Notes: generated from the letters alone by a model not told the origin. DNA of 64,000 nucleotides from Scleroderma bovista (GCA_037178675.1 JAYMGJ010000157.1:410316-474315), one strand, 5' to 3'; counted from the stretch's first letter, positions 33,766 through 44,199 are shown. Numbers and translations: made by a program.

Positions 33766-34136
33766 TGAGATGACCCTAGGCAGAACACCTAAGACCCAAC
33801 TACACGCAAGACTCTGAGGAGGAATAGGATGCGAGGATCTAGAGCAATAACCCAAGATGAGCTCGAATGGGGAGCCTCTGGGTGCTGGATTGCACGGTAT
33901 ATATACTACTATACACAAGGGCTACGCGAGGCTATCCATGAGGCTACATGCAGGTAGAAGGCTATGTAATGACATCACTGTGGAGCTAAGGCTATGCGTA
34001 ATGATGTCAAGGGTGGCAGCGTGTACAGCACGAGGTACAGGTCTAGACTAGGTAGATAAGATAGAGGCTGTACACTAAGATAAGATAAACACTATCTAAT
34101 CACAGATTAGATAAGATAAAAAGTTGGACCGTAACA
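33766..34136 (-). repeat. 3' LTR of the chromovirus
   Basis: 371 bp, TGAGATGACC on the plus strand to CCGTAACA. In element orientation it begins TGTTACGG. It differs from the other LTR at five sites, each a CpG in one copy and TpG or CpA in the other. Confidence 0.95.
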
Positions 34137-34150
34137 CTACTCCCCCCTCA
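34137..34150 (-). promoter_or_regulatory. Polypurine tract
   Basis: In minus reading a run GAGGGGGGAGTAG directly precedes the 3' LTR (TGTTACGG). This is the expected plus-strand DNA primer of reverse transcription. It lies right behind the pol stop codon. Confidence 0.75.
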
Positions 34151-37100
34151 GGTGCAGGATTCCAGACTGCAGAACTGAGCGTCGCAAACCGTGAGGTTTT
34201 CGGGAACACGACTAAATAACGAATCAAAGTCCATTTGGGTCATACGGAGTTTCCGAGGAGCAGAGGGGTTTTCTCGGTAAAAGCGCTCGACTGCCAGAGG
34301 AGAATTCTTTAGATTCAACGAGGGTTCCCATGTTCTTTCGTGTTCTTCGTATCCTTTCCAGTGTACCAAATACTGGAGTTGCCTTTTATAAATACGAGAG
34401 GCTACAATATAGTCCACTTCATATTCCTTATCGCGTTCTTCAGAAACATGTATCGGACCGGGCCGGGACACGGGCTGTCCGGGAAGGGGACCTAAATAAG
34501 GTTTAACCTGAGAGACATTCACAACCAGGTGAATTCGAAGAGTTTTCGGGAGCTTAAGCTCAACTGCATTCGGGGTTACTCGAGTGACCTCATAGGGGCC
34601 GATCCACTTCTCCGTAAGCTTCTTAGAAGCACGATTTAGCATATGAAGGTTGTTCGTAGAAAGCCAAACCTGTTGGCCTACCACATAGTCCGGGGCGGGA
34701 TTTCTATGCTTATCTGCCTGAAGCTTCATATTTCGTTTTGCCTTCTCAGAAGACTCAACGACTTTATTAAATACGGCGGCAAAGTCCTTAGCCGCTGGGG
34801 CTACTGTGTCGACCGGTTCAACACCCATACGAGGGGAATAACTCTGGGTAATTCCAAACGGTGAATCAGTGGTTACTTCCGAAACCGTGTTGTTCCACAC
34901 GAACTGGGCAATCTTGATCCATTTGGCCCATTCGCTTTGACGATCATTGACGTAGGTTCGGAGATACTGATTAATTTCGCGGTTCAACCGCTCCGTTTGA
35001 CCATCGGTTTGAGGGTGAAATGCCGTGGACATTTTCCTTTTAATGCCTAAGAGTCTATACAACTCCCCCAGGAAGTTGCTCGCAAAGACCGATCCGCGGT
35101 CTGACACAACGGAGGACGGGAGTCCATGCTGACACCAGACATGATCTCTAAATAATTCCGCGGTTGACAAGGCGGTTTCCTCCTTAGTGCAAGGTACAAA
35201 CACGACCTCCTTGGAGAACCGATCAACCACGACTAATATATAATTGTAACCGAGGGATTCCGGCATCTCGGTAAAGTCCATAGTGACGTCAAGCCACGGG
35301 CTGCTGGGGGTAGGGAGAGGAATAAGACTTCCAGAAGTCTTTTGATTCAACACCTTGGACTGTTGGCACTTTTGACAGTGCTTTACGTAGGTTTGAATCT
35401 GCTCTTTCATCCCTTTCCAAGAATAATGCTTCCTGAGCGCGTTATACGTAGCTTTTACTCCTTTATGACCAGCAACCGGAGTATCGTGAAAATTCGTAAT
35501 GAGCGACTGTCGCTCTTCGTAAGACTGATCAGTGACGTCGATCAGTTTAATAGATACCGGGTTCAACAGGACCTGGTCCTTGTTATCGTCGGAACTAGAT
35601 ACGTAATGGTCCGATCGCCTACTAAGCGGATCTGCAACGTGCATCTGGGTTCCCTTTTTATAGATAAGCGAATAGTTAAACCGCGTCATCCACATCTGCC
35701 AGCGCGCTTGGCGCTTAGACAAGTTCTGTGACTTGGTGAAGTACGTTAAATTATGATGGTCTGTGTAGATCTCAAAGGCATAAGGAGTGGCCTCGAGATA
35801 ATGGCGCCAGGCCTCAGTTGCTTTTATAATGGCCAGCATCTCTTTATCGTGAATAGGATAATTTCGTTCTGGAGGTGTCATGGAATGTGACATGTACGCG
35901 ACGGGTCTGAATTCGCCGTCTTTGCACTTCACGGATATCACTCCCCCGACGGCGAACTCAGACGCATCGGTTTCGAGGCGGAATTCGCGGTCCTGATCGG
36001 GGTACTGAAGTACCGGAGCACGAGTAAAGGCGGCTTTCAAAGCCTCAAACGCCGCGCGTTCCTTTTCTCCAAAGTTAAATACTGTGTCTTTACACGTAAG
36101 GTCCGTCATGGGTCTAGCCATGATTGCATAATCTTTAATGAAGCGTCTATAGAAATTGCCGAGGCCTAAGAACGCGCAAACCTGCTTTACGTTCGTTGGC
36201 TCAGGCCATTTCAAAATAGCATTAACTTTCTCAGGATCCATCTTGATACCCTCATGTGACACGATCATACCAAGGAAGTCGACTTCGGTGACTCTGAAGT
36301 GACACTTCTCAGGTTTGACAAATAAATTGTTATCACGTAAACGTTTCAAAACTTCCAGCACGATTCTATCATGCTTTTCCTGATCGTCCGTATCCGTAAA
36401 TATCATAAGGTCATCGATATACACCACGCAGACATCCGACATATTGTGGAAGATTTCATTCATCATCTTCTGGAATGTTGCAGGTGAATTACAGAGACCG
36501 AAATACATAACTAATGGCTCGAAAGCCCCTTTGTGCGTTACAAACGCAGCTTTCCACTCATCGCCTTCGCGAATTCTCACATTGTTATAACCCCACCGAA
36601 GGTCCATCTTCGTGAAGAGTTTACAACCCTTAAGCTTGTCAACAAGCTGGGAGATAAGCGGCAGCGGATAGTTATTTTTAATCGTCCAGTCGTTTACATA
36701 ATGGTAATCCTGTACCATGCGCTTCTTGCCGTCCTTTTTCGGGATAAAGAAGACCGGTGACGTCTGCTGACTGATAGAAGGCCGAATATATCCTTTAGCA
36801 AGTTGATCATCAAGGAACGATTCGACTTCTTTTTGCTCATCAACAGAGAGCGGAATAAGTCTTCCCTTTTTGGGCGGGAAGTCTTCTTTTAGATCAATTC
36901 CATGATCCCAAGGTTTTCTTAGTGGCATGCGCTCCGACGACTTTTTACTAAATACGCCCAAGAACTCCCAGTACTCTTTAGGTACCTGCTTCTGAGCTTC
37001 TTCTAGGGTCGACTCATCGATAGAGACCTTTGATTCATGAGCTTTCAAAGCTTGCACCCAAGTTTCCTGAGACTCATTCTCTCGTAATAACTTAGCAAAG

Positions 37101-37927
37101 CGTGTCTCTAAAAGTGACTTGCACTCTGGAGGACACCTTGTTAAATTAACTTGGCCTGTTACCCAATTTATATCGGGGTTGTGCTTCTGAAGCCAGGTGT
37201 GGCCAAGGATAAGCGGCACTTTTCCAAGGCATGTGACGGCACACCACAGCTTTTCAGCATGTTTCCCAATACCGACCGTTAACAATACATAATGCGTGAT
37301 GTCACCCTCCTGATTCCTAGTGCCATCTACATTAAGCACAGGGTCGGGTTTCACCAGCTTAGATAACTGAAGTCGTCGATCAAGAGCCCAGCTCTTGTCA
37401 ACAAAACAACCAGTAGCGCCGCTGTCTAGCAGAGCGTCTACTTTAATAGTATTAAGCGGCCCACGGATGCAGACCGGTACCGTCACTTCACGCTCCATCG
37501 TGAAGGACCTTCGTAAGTCCATAGAAACTTCCAAGTTGCCGGCGGGACTTTCCGGTTCCTTAGATGCCAAAGAAGGAGAAGAAATATTTTTATTCAACCG
37601 GGAATTAAGCACGCTCGATTTTACTTCCGGCGCCGAGCCCTTTGCAGGGACCCCCTTAGAAGGTACAGCATAGTCCGAGTCACAGTCCACAGTATCAACA
37701 GATAACACAGAGTAGCGAGAAGGAGAAACAGAGACAGAAGAAACTACTGAAGATACTTTTTTATGGGTTTTTGCTATTTTTGTATGTAACAAAGCAACGC
37801 GGTATTTAAATATTTCCTGCACTGCAGGAGTGGTAGCACGAGAAAGTCTATAGTTCAGAATACGTACAGCTAAGTCCAAAGAAGACTCGAGAGCGAGGAT
37901 GCCCGTTTTATCCTCACTCTCTAATCT
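34148..37927 (-). CDS. pol: Pol polyprotein of the chromovirus (PR-RT-RH-IN-chromodomain)
   Basis: Uninterrupted for 1,260 codons counted from the frameshift site; no ATG opens the frame, so it is probably made as Gag-Pol. Domains in order: aspartic protease with LLDSGATGCFVD (about residue 165); reverse transcriptase with VVYIDDLMIF (about residue 500); RNase H with LETDASEFAVGGV and IHDKEMLAI; integrase zinc-binding HHCC (HDTPVAGHKG, then HCQKCQQSK) and DDE core (TMDFTEMP, VVSDRGSVFAS, FHPQTDGQTERLNREI). The C-terminal chromodomain is YEVDYIVASRIYKRQLQYLV then HWKGYEEHERTWEP. Chromodomains direct integration by binding modified histone H3. All catalytic residues checked are present. Confidence 0.95.
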   Translation of the reverse strand, partial: RLESEDKTGILALESSLDLAVRILNYRLSRATTPAVQEIFKYRVALLHTKIAKTHKKVSSVVSSVSVSPSRYSVLSVDTVDCDSDYAVPSKGVPAKGSAPEVKSSVLNSRLNKNISSPSLASKEPESPAGNLEVSMDLRRSFTMEREVTVPVCIRGPLNTIKVDALLDSGATGCFVDKSWALDRRLQLSKLVKPDPVLNVDGTRNQEGDITHYVLLTVGIGKHAEKLWCAVTCLGKVPLILGHTWLQKHNPDINWVTGQVNLTRCPPECKSLLETRFAKLLRENESQETWVQALKAHESKVSIDESTLEEAQKQVPKEYWEFLGVFSKKSSERMPLRKPWDHGIDLKEDFPPKKGRLIPLSVDEQKEVESFLDDQLAKGYIRPSISQQTSPVFFIPKKDGKKRMVQDYHYVNDWTIKNNYPLPLISQLVDKLKGCKLFTKMDLRWGYNNVRIREGDEWKAAFVTHKGAFEPLVMYFGLCNSPATFQKMMNEIFHNMSDVCVVYIDDLMIFTDTDDQEKHDRIVLEVLKRLRDNNLFVKPEKCHFRVTEVDFLGMIVSHEGIKMDPEKVNAILKWPEPTNVKQVCAFLGLGNFYRRFIKDYAIMARPMTDLTCKDTVFNFGEKERAAFEALKAAFTRAPVLQYPDQDREFRLETDASEFAVGGVISVKCKDGEFRPVAYMSHSMTPPERNYPIHDKEMLAIIKATEAWRHYLEATPYAFEIYTDHHNLTYFTKSQNLSKRQARWQMWMTRFNYSLIYKKGTQMHVADPLSRRSDHYVSSSDDNKDQVLLNPVSIKLIDVTDQSYEERQSLITNFHDTPVAGHKGVKATYNALRKHYSWKGMKEQIQTYVKHCQKCQQSKVLNQKTSGSLIPLPTPSSPWLDVTMDFTEMPESLGYNYILVVVDRFSKEVVFVPCTKEETALSTAELFRDHVWCQHGLPSSVVSDRGSVFASNFLGELYRLLGIKRKMSTAFHPQTDGQTERLNREINQYLRTYVNDRQSEWAKWIKIAQFVWNNTVSEVTTDSPFGITQSYSPRMGVEPVDTVAPAAKDFAAVFNKVVESSEKAKRNMKLQADKHRNPAPDYVVGQQVWLSTNNLHMLNRASKKLTEKWIGPYEVTRVTPNAVELKLPKTLRIHLVVNVSQVKPYLGPLPGQPVSRPGPIHVSEERDKEYEVDYIVASRIYKRQLQYLVHWKGYEEHERTWEPSLNLKNSPLAVERFYRENPSAPRKLRMTQMDFDSLFSRVPENLTVCDAQFCSLESCT

Positions 37928-38919
37928 TTTAAATCTCTGAAGAACGCCTGCATTTCTGCAAACGTCATTCCTCTTACCGCATTTAGCCGGTCATTCTCCG
38001 GCTGGGCTTGCGTTGCCCATGCTTGTGGTTGCCCACGACGAGGGCGGCGCGGCTTTGTGCACTCACGTGCGATGTGGCCAAACAATTGGCAATTGTAGCA
38101 TTGGGGCCCTTTACCCCTTTGCTGGTTTGCTTCAACGGCACCTATATCCATTGGGACACCACTCCCAGATGCGGCTGAAGACGAATAAGATTGGCCCTGG
38201 TAATATCGGGCAGAGCCTTGCCCTTGGAGGTTGATGAGGAAGAGTTCCTGGGCTCTTCCCATTGCGCGAGCAGAGTTTGCGAGCCGCTTGTACGTGTCTC
38301 GTCGCATTCCCTGTATATATATTTGCTCCAGGAGTTTCCTCTGGAGCGCGCGTTCGAGCAAGTCGCGGGCGTACTCATCCACACAGCCTCCTTGGTTCTT
38401 AAGCGCCTCGAACTGCGCTAAGAAGTCGTCAATCCTTTGCCTAGGGCCCTGCCTAAGGCGAAGCAGCTGGGCACGTGCCCACTCGGCGTTGTTCCCGGGG
38501 AGAAAGAATCTTTCTATCTCCTCCGCGAAGTCTTCCCAAGCGGGCCAGGCTGGCGGGGGCTGCGGGTCTCCGGGCGGGACGGGCGGGGCATTGGCAAGGG
38601 CCTGGGCTGCCGCCATGCAGCTGTCCAGACGAACTTGAGCCCACCGACCAGCTTTCGGGCCAGTGAGACGGGAGAGAACCGCGGCGGTGACCTGGGCGTC
38701 ATTTGCCCCCTCCATCGAGATTTGTATCCAGATCTTGATCTTGGACCACCACTTGTGGAACTTCTGAGGGGAGCCATCGTAACTCCCGGGATCCGCGACC
38801 ACCTTCTTGCGCGACGGCGGTGCAGGTCGAGGCTGTGCAGCCGTAAGGGCCGCGATATGGGCTTGCAGGGCGATTTGTCCCTGGACAAGCTGTGCGAGGA
38901 GTTGGTCAAGGTCTGCCAT
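37921..38919 (-). CDS. gag: Gag protein of the chromovirus
   Basis: 332 residues from ATG 38919 (MADLDQLLAQLVQGQIAL). The central capsid-like part has KFHKWWSKIKIWIQ and the helical stretch FAEEIERFFLPGNNAEWARA with LLRLRQGPRQRIDDFLAQFE, as in Ty3/gypsy Gag. Near the C-terminus a CCHC zinc knuckle, CYNCQLFGHIARECTKP (C-x2-C-x4-H-x4-C), is followed by a basic RRPRRGQPQ tail for RNA packaging. It ends FFRDLKD with TAG at 37923-37921, at the frameshift site. Complete and intact. Confidence 0.95.
   Translation of the reverse strand: MADLDQLLAQLVQGQIALQAHIAALTAAQPRPAPPSRKKVVADPGSYDGSPQKFHKWWSKIKIWIQISMEGANDAQVTAAVLSRLTGPKAGRWAQVRLDSCMAAAQALANAPPVPPGDPQPPPAWPAWEDFAEEIERFFLPGNNAEWARAQLLRLRQGPRQRIDDFLAQFEALKNQGGCVDEYARDLLERALQRKLLEQIYIQGMRRDTYKRLANSARAMGRAQELFLINLQGQGSARYYQGQSYSSSAASGSGVPMDIGAVEANQQRGKGPQCYNCQLFGHIARECTKPRRPRRGQPQAWATQAQPENDRLNAVRGMTFAEMQAFFRDLKD
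37927..37933 (-). promoter_or_regulatory. Candidate -1 ribosomal frameshift site (U UUA AAA)
   Basis: In minus reading gag ends GAT TTA AAA GAT TAG. The heptamer T TTA AAA fits X XXY YYZ in the gag frame, and slipping back one base enters exactly the open pol frame (AGA TTA GAG AGT). The gag stop follows two codons later. No downstream stimulatory structure was established. Confidence 0.7.
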
Positions 38920-39731
38920 GATGACCTAGTAGGGGTGGAGGCGGGAATAGGGGGTAGGTCTTTGTTTAACCGGTCGGAGGCGGGAAGACTGGAACGTGCG
39001 GCGGCGAGCGAGCGGGAGGTCTGGCAAGGGCGGGACAGGAAGGGAACGGTGGAAGCCGAGGAGAACTTGGATTTCGAAGTCGCTGACAAGGTGACTGTAG
39101 GCGGCAACGGCGTTGGTGAACTGAAACTCCTCTTCGATCGCTGACTCCCTTTCTTGTACTTTGACAAGGGTGTCAGGGCGGGGACCGTAAATGATCGCCA
39201 AGCGCTCCTGTTGCGCTTCGACGAGGTGACGAGGGAACTGGTAAGGTATGGTGGGTAACGTAAGGGGTGACGTAGGAGTAAGGTTACTTTGGGACTAGAT
39301 CCCCACAGGTGTTCCACTAAACTAAGCGTAAGACTTTGTTCGCCTGTCGCGCTCGCCGGGTCAGGGCAGTGGCACAGCTATGCAAAGAACAAACGGCTAG
39401 TGGCTGCAGATCACAAGGTCTACCTCTGCACGGACGCAGGAACTACTGAGTATGTATGTCTCAATCGCCTTGAGGCTGCGAACCTCTCTTGAACGGGCGC
39501 CGACCTTCAGACACCAGGCACGACCCTGGGCTGGTGTACAGTACATAAAGGTAACAGTGCTAGAAACTCCCAATGCCGAAGCACTACGGGAACGGCACTA
39601 AAGGCTGGCCGTGAACGAAACGGAAAGGTATGAAGGTGAAGCTCCTTAACCCTGGAGTCCGGGTATAGTTTCCTTATAAGGCTAGGAGAGCGCGTAGTAG
39701 AGCGAGTAAGATGTATAGATTCGAGCTCAGG
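38920..39731 (-). other. 5' leader of the chromovirus
   Basis: About 810 bp between the 5' LTR and the gag ATG. It should carry the primer-binding and packaging signals. It is GC-rich, and several long frames here are compositional artefacts without domains. Confidence 0.6.
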
Positions 39732-40102
39732 TGAGATGACCCTAGGCAGAACACCTAAGACCCAACTACACGCAAGACTCTGAGGAGGAATAGGACGCAA
39801 GGATCTAGAGCAATAACCCAAGATGAGCTCGAATGGGGAGCCTCTGGGTGCTGGATTGCACGGTATATATACTACTATACACGAGGGCTATGCGAGGCTA
39901 TCCATGAGGCTACATGCAGGTAGAAGGCTATGTAATGACATCACTGTGGAGCTAAGGCTATGCGTAATGATGTCAAGGGTGGCAGCGTGTACAGCACGAG
40001 GTACAGGTCTAGACTAGGTAGATAAGATAGAGGCTGTACACTAAGATAAGATAAACACTATCTAATCGCAGATTAGATAAGATAAAAAGTTGGACCGTAA
40101 CA
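39732..40102 (-). repeat. 5' LTR of the chromovirus
   Basis: 371 bp, ending CCGTAACA on the plus strand and followed by GATCA. It would drive transcription of gag-pol on the minus strand. It keeps CpG at three of the five sites where the LTRs differ. Confidence 0.95.
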
Positions 40103-40107
40103 GATCA
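40103..40107. repeat. Target-site duplication (right)
   Basis: GATCA, matching 33761-33765. It lies within the 50-nt intron of the Tnp2-like gene. Confidence 0.92.
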
Positions 40108-41939
40108 ACGTCAAAATCATTTTAAAGATTGATGTACCTTGACATTGCGAGCCATGCGGATGTCTTCTGGTGCGCGCTGCAATTCTTGGTATTCAGACTG
40201 GGCGATCTGACCATTGGGCAAGCGAAGACGTGCCCAGCGGCGTATTTTGGGTGTGTGTGGCAGTCTGAGATAATCTGCGATGACCCTCGCATCATCTCCG
40301 TGAACTGTAGTGAGATGCTTGTCACGTTTGGCCAGAAGAACATAGCCATTTCCGAGGTCAGCAGATGCGCGTGGGCTTACATTCTCGGGAGGATCGAAGT
40401 GTGGGATCATGGCTTTCAGAGCATTAACTTGACAACGACGAATACCTTGCTGTGCAAGGTTAGAAAAAGGATCCGAAGGCTGTTGGATCTCTTGGCCAAG
40501 ATTGCCAATTGTCCTCTCCATTGTCCACTGGGACAAACAAATCGGCGAGCCGACACGAGTTGCTTCTGATGCAAGGTGACACATAAGGTGAACACATGGA
40601 CGGATGAATGGAATGCGGTCGACACAGCGCTGATAGAAGATCCTCTCAAACTCTGGTTCCCACTCTGCAATGAGCTGGCAAGCGCGCTGAAGCTGAGCAG
40701 GGGTGATGCTGTATTGTGCCATGATTTGAAGGCCGGCAACAAATTTGCAGAAGTTTTGCCAAAAGCGCTCAGGAAGGATTCCATACAGTAGGGCCAGACA
40801 TAGAGAGTATATCCAGGTAATATATTCAGTTGCCTTGTACCATGAGTTAGCATGGAGACTGGGGTCACGGGGAGCTACATCAAATGAGCCGGGTAGATAC
40901 ATCCTGCAGGCAGCAACGGCACGACCATGGGCTTCCCAGGTCGCAATATCCTTGAAAATGGCCCAATCCCAGTTGGCTTGACTGTCTGTAGGAGCACAGT
41001 CAAATTTGCCGCACCAAAGGTCGAGCCAGAGAGCGGCCATGTTCGCCCCACTCAGATGCATCATTTCAGAGGAAAATACCTCTGGAATGCCTTGAATAAG
41101 TTGTGGCTGGAGGCCAAGCAAAATACTTGGGCCCACGATGCCAGTCTCCAAGCGTCGGGTCTCGTACACGCGCTGTGTCGGTGAGTTAAGAATGTGCAAG
41201 AGGCGTTGGACGTATACATGTGAGTCGCTCGGCCCGATATCATAGACATCGATGTCAGGGTGGTCACATCCACGTACATTGTAGTCATCGGGCTTGAGGA
41301 GGACTGGATAGTATTGAGGTGCACCGGGCTTACGACGTCCGTTCAAGGGACAGAGCATCCGACAACCATTCTTTCCCTGATGTCCGACAAAATTGCTTAA
41401 GGTCAGCAGCCCAGGGCCATCAGCACATGCGAGAAACAAGAAGAGCCGTGAAATAAATTCACGATCTTGGGACGCGTCCCAGATGTGGAGTCCCTCCTGC
41501 TGTACAGCAGAGAGGTGGTGTAAGCCTGGGAAGAGAAATGAGTCGATGATCTTTGGCTTTTTGGGACCAGGAATGATTGCCCCCGGAAGAACATGTTTCT
41601 TTTTGAGCCCATGCACCTGGGTAGGCCATGTTATACGGTCAGCGGACGATGACAATCGGCCGTGCTACACGGGCTGGCGGAAGTGAGGCTTATGACTAGA
41701 GCTTTGCCGTATCACAGGGGTCAGCCCCCGACAGCATTGTCACCAAGTGACAATGGTGGGCCCATGGCTCTGTTGTCATCACGGGGTAGGGTGAAAGTCT
41801 TAAGCTGGACAAATGGGTGTCATCATGAAAATACTCGGGCTGAGAGGAGTAGCATACCAATAGAATAAGTGAGCCAGTACGCAATGGAGGCAGTGGGGTG
41901 AAATCTGACAGCAGCAATAACACCATAGTGAGCCGGTCA

Positions 41940-42120
41940 ATCAGCATTGCGGCATGGTCAACAGTGCGGCAAAGTCAACACTCCGGCATGTTCAACGAGA
42001 TGATGTGCTGATGAGATGTTGTGCTGCTGATATGCAGTGCCGCTGATATGTGGTGCCGCTGATATGTGGTGCCGATGATATGTGGTGCCGGGTGTTATGT
42101 GTCGGCCGCATCTATTGCTG
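41940..42120. repeat. GTGCCGATGATATGTG-type minisatellite
   Basis: Begins with GGCATGGTCAACAGTGCGGCAAAGTC-like units (each partial), then tandem units near GTGCCGCTGATATGTG, about 16 bp each and diverged. The same GTGCCG-containing unit type recurs near 45.9-46.9, 55.2-55.8 and 58.8 kb, so it may mark transposon ends. Confidence 0.65.
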
Positions 42121-42146
42121 CATCAATTTAGTGCCGACGGTTCCTC

Positions 42147-42756
42147 GTGCCGGATCTTGGCCTAACGGTAGTTACTTAACACTATATGCACGGCGATACA
42201 TCTATATAGAGGACATAGTATCTAGGGCCTAATGGGTATACAGGGAGATCAACTTTGTGGCCCAACGCACTCAATGGGACACCTATCCACATGCCTTCCC
42301 AACTATATAGTTGTTCCCACATTGAGGGCTTGTTTAATCCTCTGGGACACCCCATTCATGGCTTGTCACTTTAAAATGTACTTGCAAGGTTTGCCTGCAT
42401 AGCTAGATAACACCTCTGCTAGGGCCTGCCCAATGCTATGGGATACCATGGCCATTGCCTGTCAGACTGAGCTGGGCGCACTGACTATAAATGACGCTGT
42501 CTCCAGGGCTTGCCCAGAGTTATGGGACACCACACCTGTGGCTAGCACCCCTTAAAGGTACAGTCTCTGCACAGCCCATTGGAATGCAAGGGACAATAGT
42601 TCCATGGCCCTTTGGTAAGAAAGGGACTCTGTTGTTACAGCCTGATCAAAGCCCGAAACACACTATTCCTCTGGCCTGCCAACAGAAATGGCAAACCATA
42701 TTTAGGGCCTGATGCAAAGCACGGGACACTGGCACTGCAGCCCTCCTACTCACTCC
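42147..42756 (+). repeat. Dispersed noncoding repeat R1, copy 1
   Basis: About 610 bp that aligns in order with 59839-60410. Shared blocks include GGGCTTG-TTAAT-CTCTGGGACACC, ATTCAT-GCCTGTCACTTT, AGATAACACCT, TAATGCTATGGGA, TTAAAGGTACA and GCAAAGCACGGGACACTGG. No coding frame. Both copies follow a GTGCCG minisatellite in the same orientation. Confidence 0.7.
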
Positions 42757-43414
42757 TATTTGTTGGGCTCTATAATAGAATAGAGAACACTATATCCAGG
42801 GCCTCCTGCTCTTATAGATGATACGGCACCTGGGGCTGTTATGTAATCATGGGACACCATCATATGGGGCTTGACACATTGTGTGACACCACTTTAGCAG
42901 CGTGCCTTGGGAACTGCAGGAGGCAGGGCCTACTCTGCTACTTCTAGCCCCTTGGCCGCAATTCCATGGCTACCCTGCTGCTTTGGCCGCCATGCTGCTA
43001 ACAGTCCTTCGGCAGCAGCGGCTATCCCTGGTTCTCTGGCCGCATTGCTGTGGAATACCTTTCTTTTGCCGTGATACCGCGGCTGTACTTGTCATAGTGG
43101 AGGCCACCACTGCCGCCCGGCCATGATTGGTTACAGCCATCACAGCCGCAAACTTGACGACCGGCATAAGGTATCAACTTGCGGCACCCATTGTATTGGA
43201 AGATGCGGACGACACCTCCACCCAGACATGTGCTATTCCCATTCATGCCAATGTGTTCCCTGTGTGATTTCTGCCTCATTGTTAACCTGGCCGGGTGTTG
43301 CAGCCGCAGCTCAGACTTTGGCCGGCAACATTATATCACATGTGTCGCTTTGGCCGATATTTGATTAACCAATTATTGTTGTGATGAACATATATGTAGG
43401 TATTCATACAATGT
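42757..43414. other. Noncoding GGCCGC-rich spacer
   Basis: About 660 bp, with scattered TTGGCCGC and TGCTGC words near 42940-43130. No convincing coding frame or RNA gene. Confidence 0.4.
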
Positions 43415-44199
43415 TTACCTACCACCCAAAGACTCCTCCCATTTCTGCCGCAATGCATTTGGTGCACGGGTTAGCATCTCAATGTCCTCCATCCTTTTTG
43501 CACAATGCTGCATCACCTCTATATGATATTTAAGGGCATTGTCCGAGCTCCGCAACATATTGTCGCAGAAGTACTGTGCATTTGACAAGGCCTCATCGGA
43601 GGTATACCCAATGGTGAGTAGAATGGTGACCTTTCTATCAGCAACCTTGGAAAAGCTTTAGTATCTAACACAACACGAATAAGGGAGCATACCAGGTCCG
43701 GCGGAAAGAATGCCTCTGCCTCCAATACCATGTCCCGCAGCGGCCGCGTGCTGTACCCTGCCATACATGGGCCGTGGCCATTTACCCACCACGAGTTTGC
43801 CACTTGAAGCGTACTTGGAACCTGGACTTCGGCGGCCTTCACATGATAGACGTTCAACTGCCGCATTGCCGCATACAGTCTTGCCGGCGGTAGATCTTCT
43901 AGTATGACCATTCTGTGCACCCTGCTCGCCATCATTGGCAATATCATCTTCGCACCCATAGCCTGGCATGCGGCAAGCACACGTTCTAAATTTGCCTGGG
44001 GGCTCATGAGTGTGTTAATCAAATGTAATCATTCTCCACTTACCACTTCCGTTTGTACGTTTGCATACCATTCAGCTGTGGCCAGCATCCCCTCGGGCTG
44101 TTGTTGAACCGCGTGCACCATCCGTCGAAAGCGGACTCCAACGTATTGCAATACCATGGACAGTTCGCAGGTTTCGCGCAGTTCGGATGTGGTATTCAT
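43415..44199 (-). CDS. Unrecognised accessory gene next to the TET/JBP gene
   Basis: Three exons join in phase. MNTTSELRETCELSMVLQYV runs to NVQTEV, a GTAAGT intron follows, then ANLERVLAACQAMGAKMILP through HMVILEDLPPARLYAAMRQL-like helices to EAFFPPDL. A GTATGC intron follows, then VADRKVTILLTIGYTSDEAL, NAQYFCDNMLRSSDNALKYH and a helical end MEDIEMLTRAPNALRQKWEE. It ends at TAA 43417-43415, about 230 residues. It is all-helical in appearance with no motif I recognise. It is divergent from the TET/JBP gene (275 bp between likely ATGs), so the two may share a promoter. Confidence 0.6.

Larger units (their letters stand above)
33766..40102 (-). mobile_element. Complete Ty3/gypsy chromovirus (6,337 bp)
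   Basis: Two 371-bp LTRs with TG...CA ends enclose gag and pol on the minus strand, flanked by the 5-bp duplication GATCA. Gag has a zinc knuckle. Pol has protease, reverse transcriptase, RNase H, integrase and chromodomain in the order of chromoviruses. Both frames are uninterrupted, and the LTRs are 98.7% identical (5 transitions in 371), so this is a young, possibly autonomous copy. It sits inside an intron of the Tnp2-like gene in the same orientation. I could not identify the tRNA-primed site: the sequence after the 5' LTR (CCTGAGCTCGAATC in minus reading) does not begin TGG. Confidence 0.96.
33371..41664 (-). pseudogene. Tnp2-like (CACTA/EnSpm) transposase, truncated and broken, split by an LTR element
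   Basis: The main exon (41664-40138) resembles the Transposase_21/Tnp2 family: AIIPGPKKPKIIDSFLFPGL, EGLHIWDASQDREF, LSNFVGHQGKNGCRMLCPL, FSSEMMHLSGANMAALWLDL, CLSQWTMERTIGNLGQEI and RRWARLRLPNGQIAQSEYQE. It ends RMARNVK at a GTACAT donor (40137). The acceptor is at 33746, joining in phase to ISFNGGDRIAEVRYFTRLA. The intron would be 50 nt but holds a complete chromovirus, making it 6,392 bp. In the last exon an in-frame TGA (MDI-stop-SVVAMIPH) precedes a natural end FGSENEED at 33371. A CACGG exon start at 41664 follows a possible acceptor, but the N-terminal half of the transposase is not seen. Probably inactive. Confidence 0.82.

Noticed and set aside
33766..34136. LTR frame encoding a 64-residue protein
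   Set aside because: The same short frame is present in both LTRs simply because they are duplicates; no protein features.
38437..39144. 235-codon plus-strand open frame
   Set aside because: It lies opposite gag and its leader in GC-rich sequence and shows no domain; a shadow of the retroelement.
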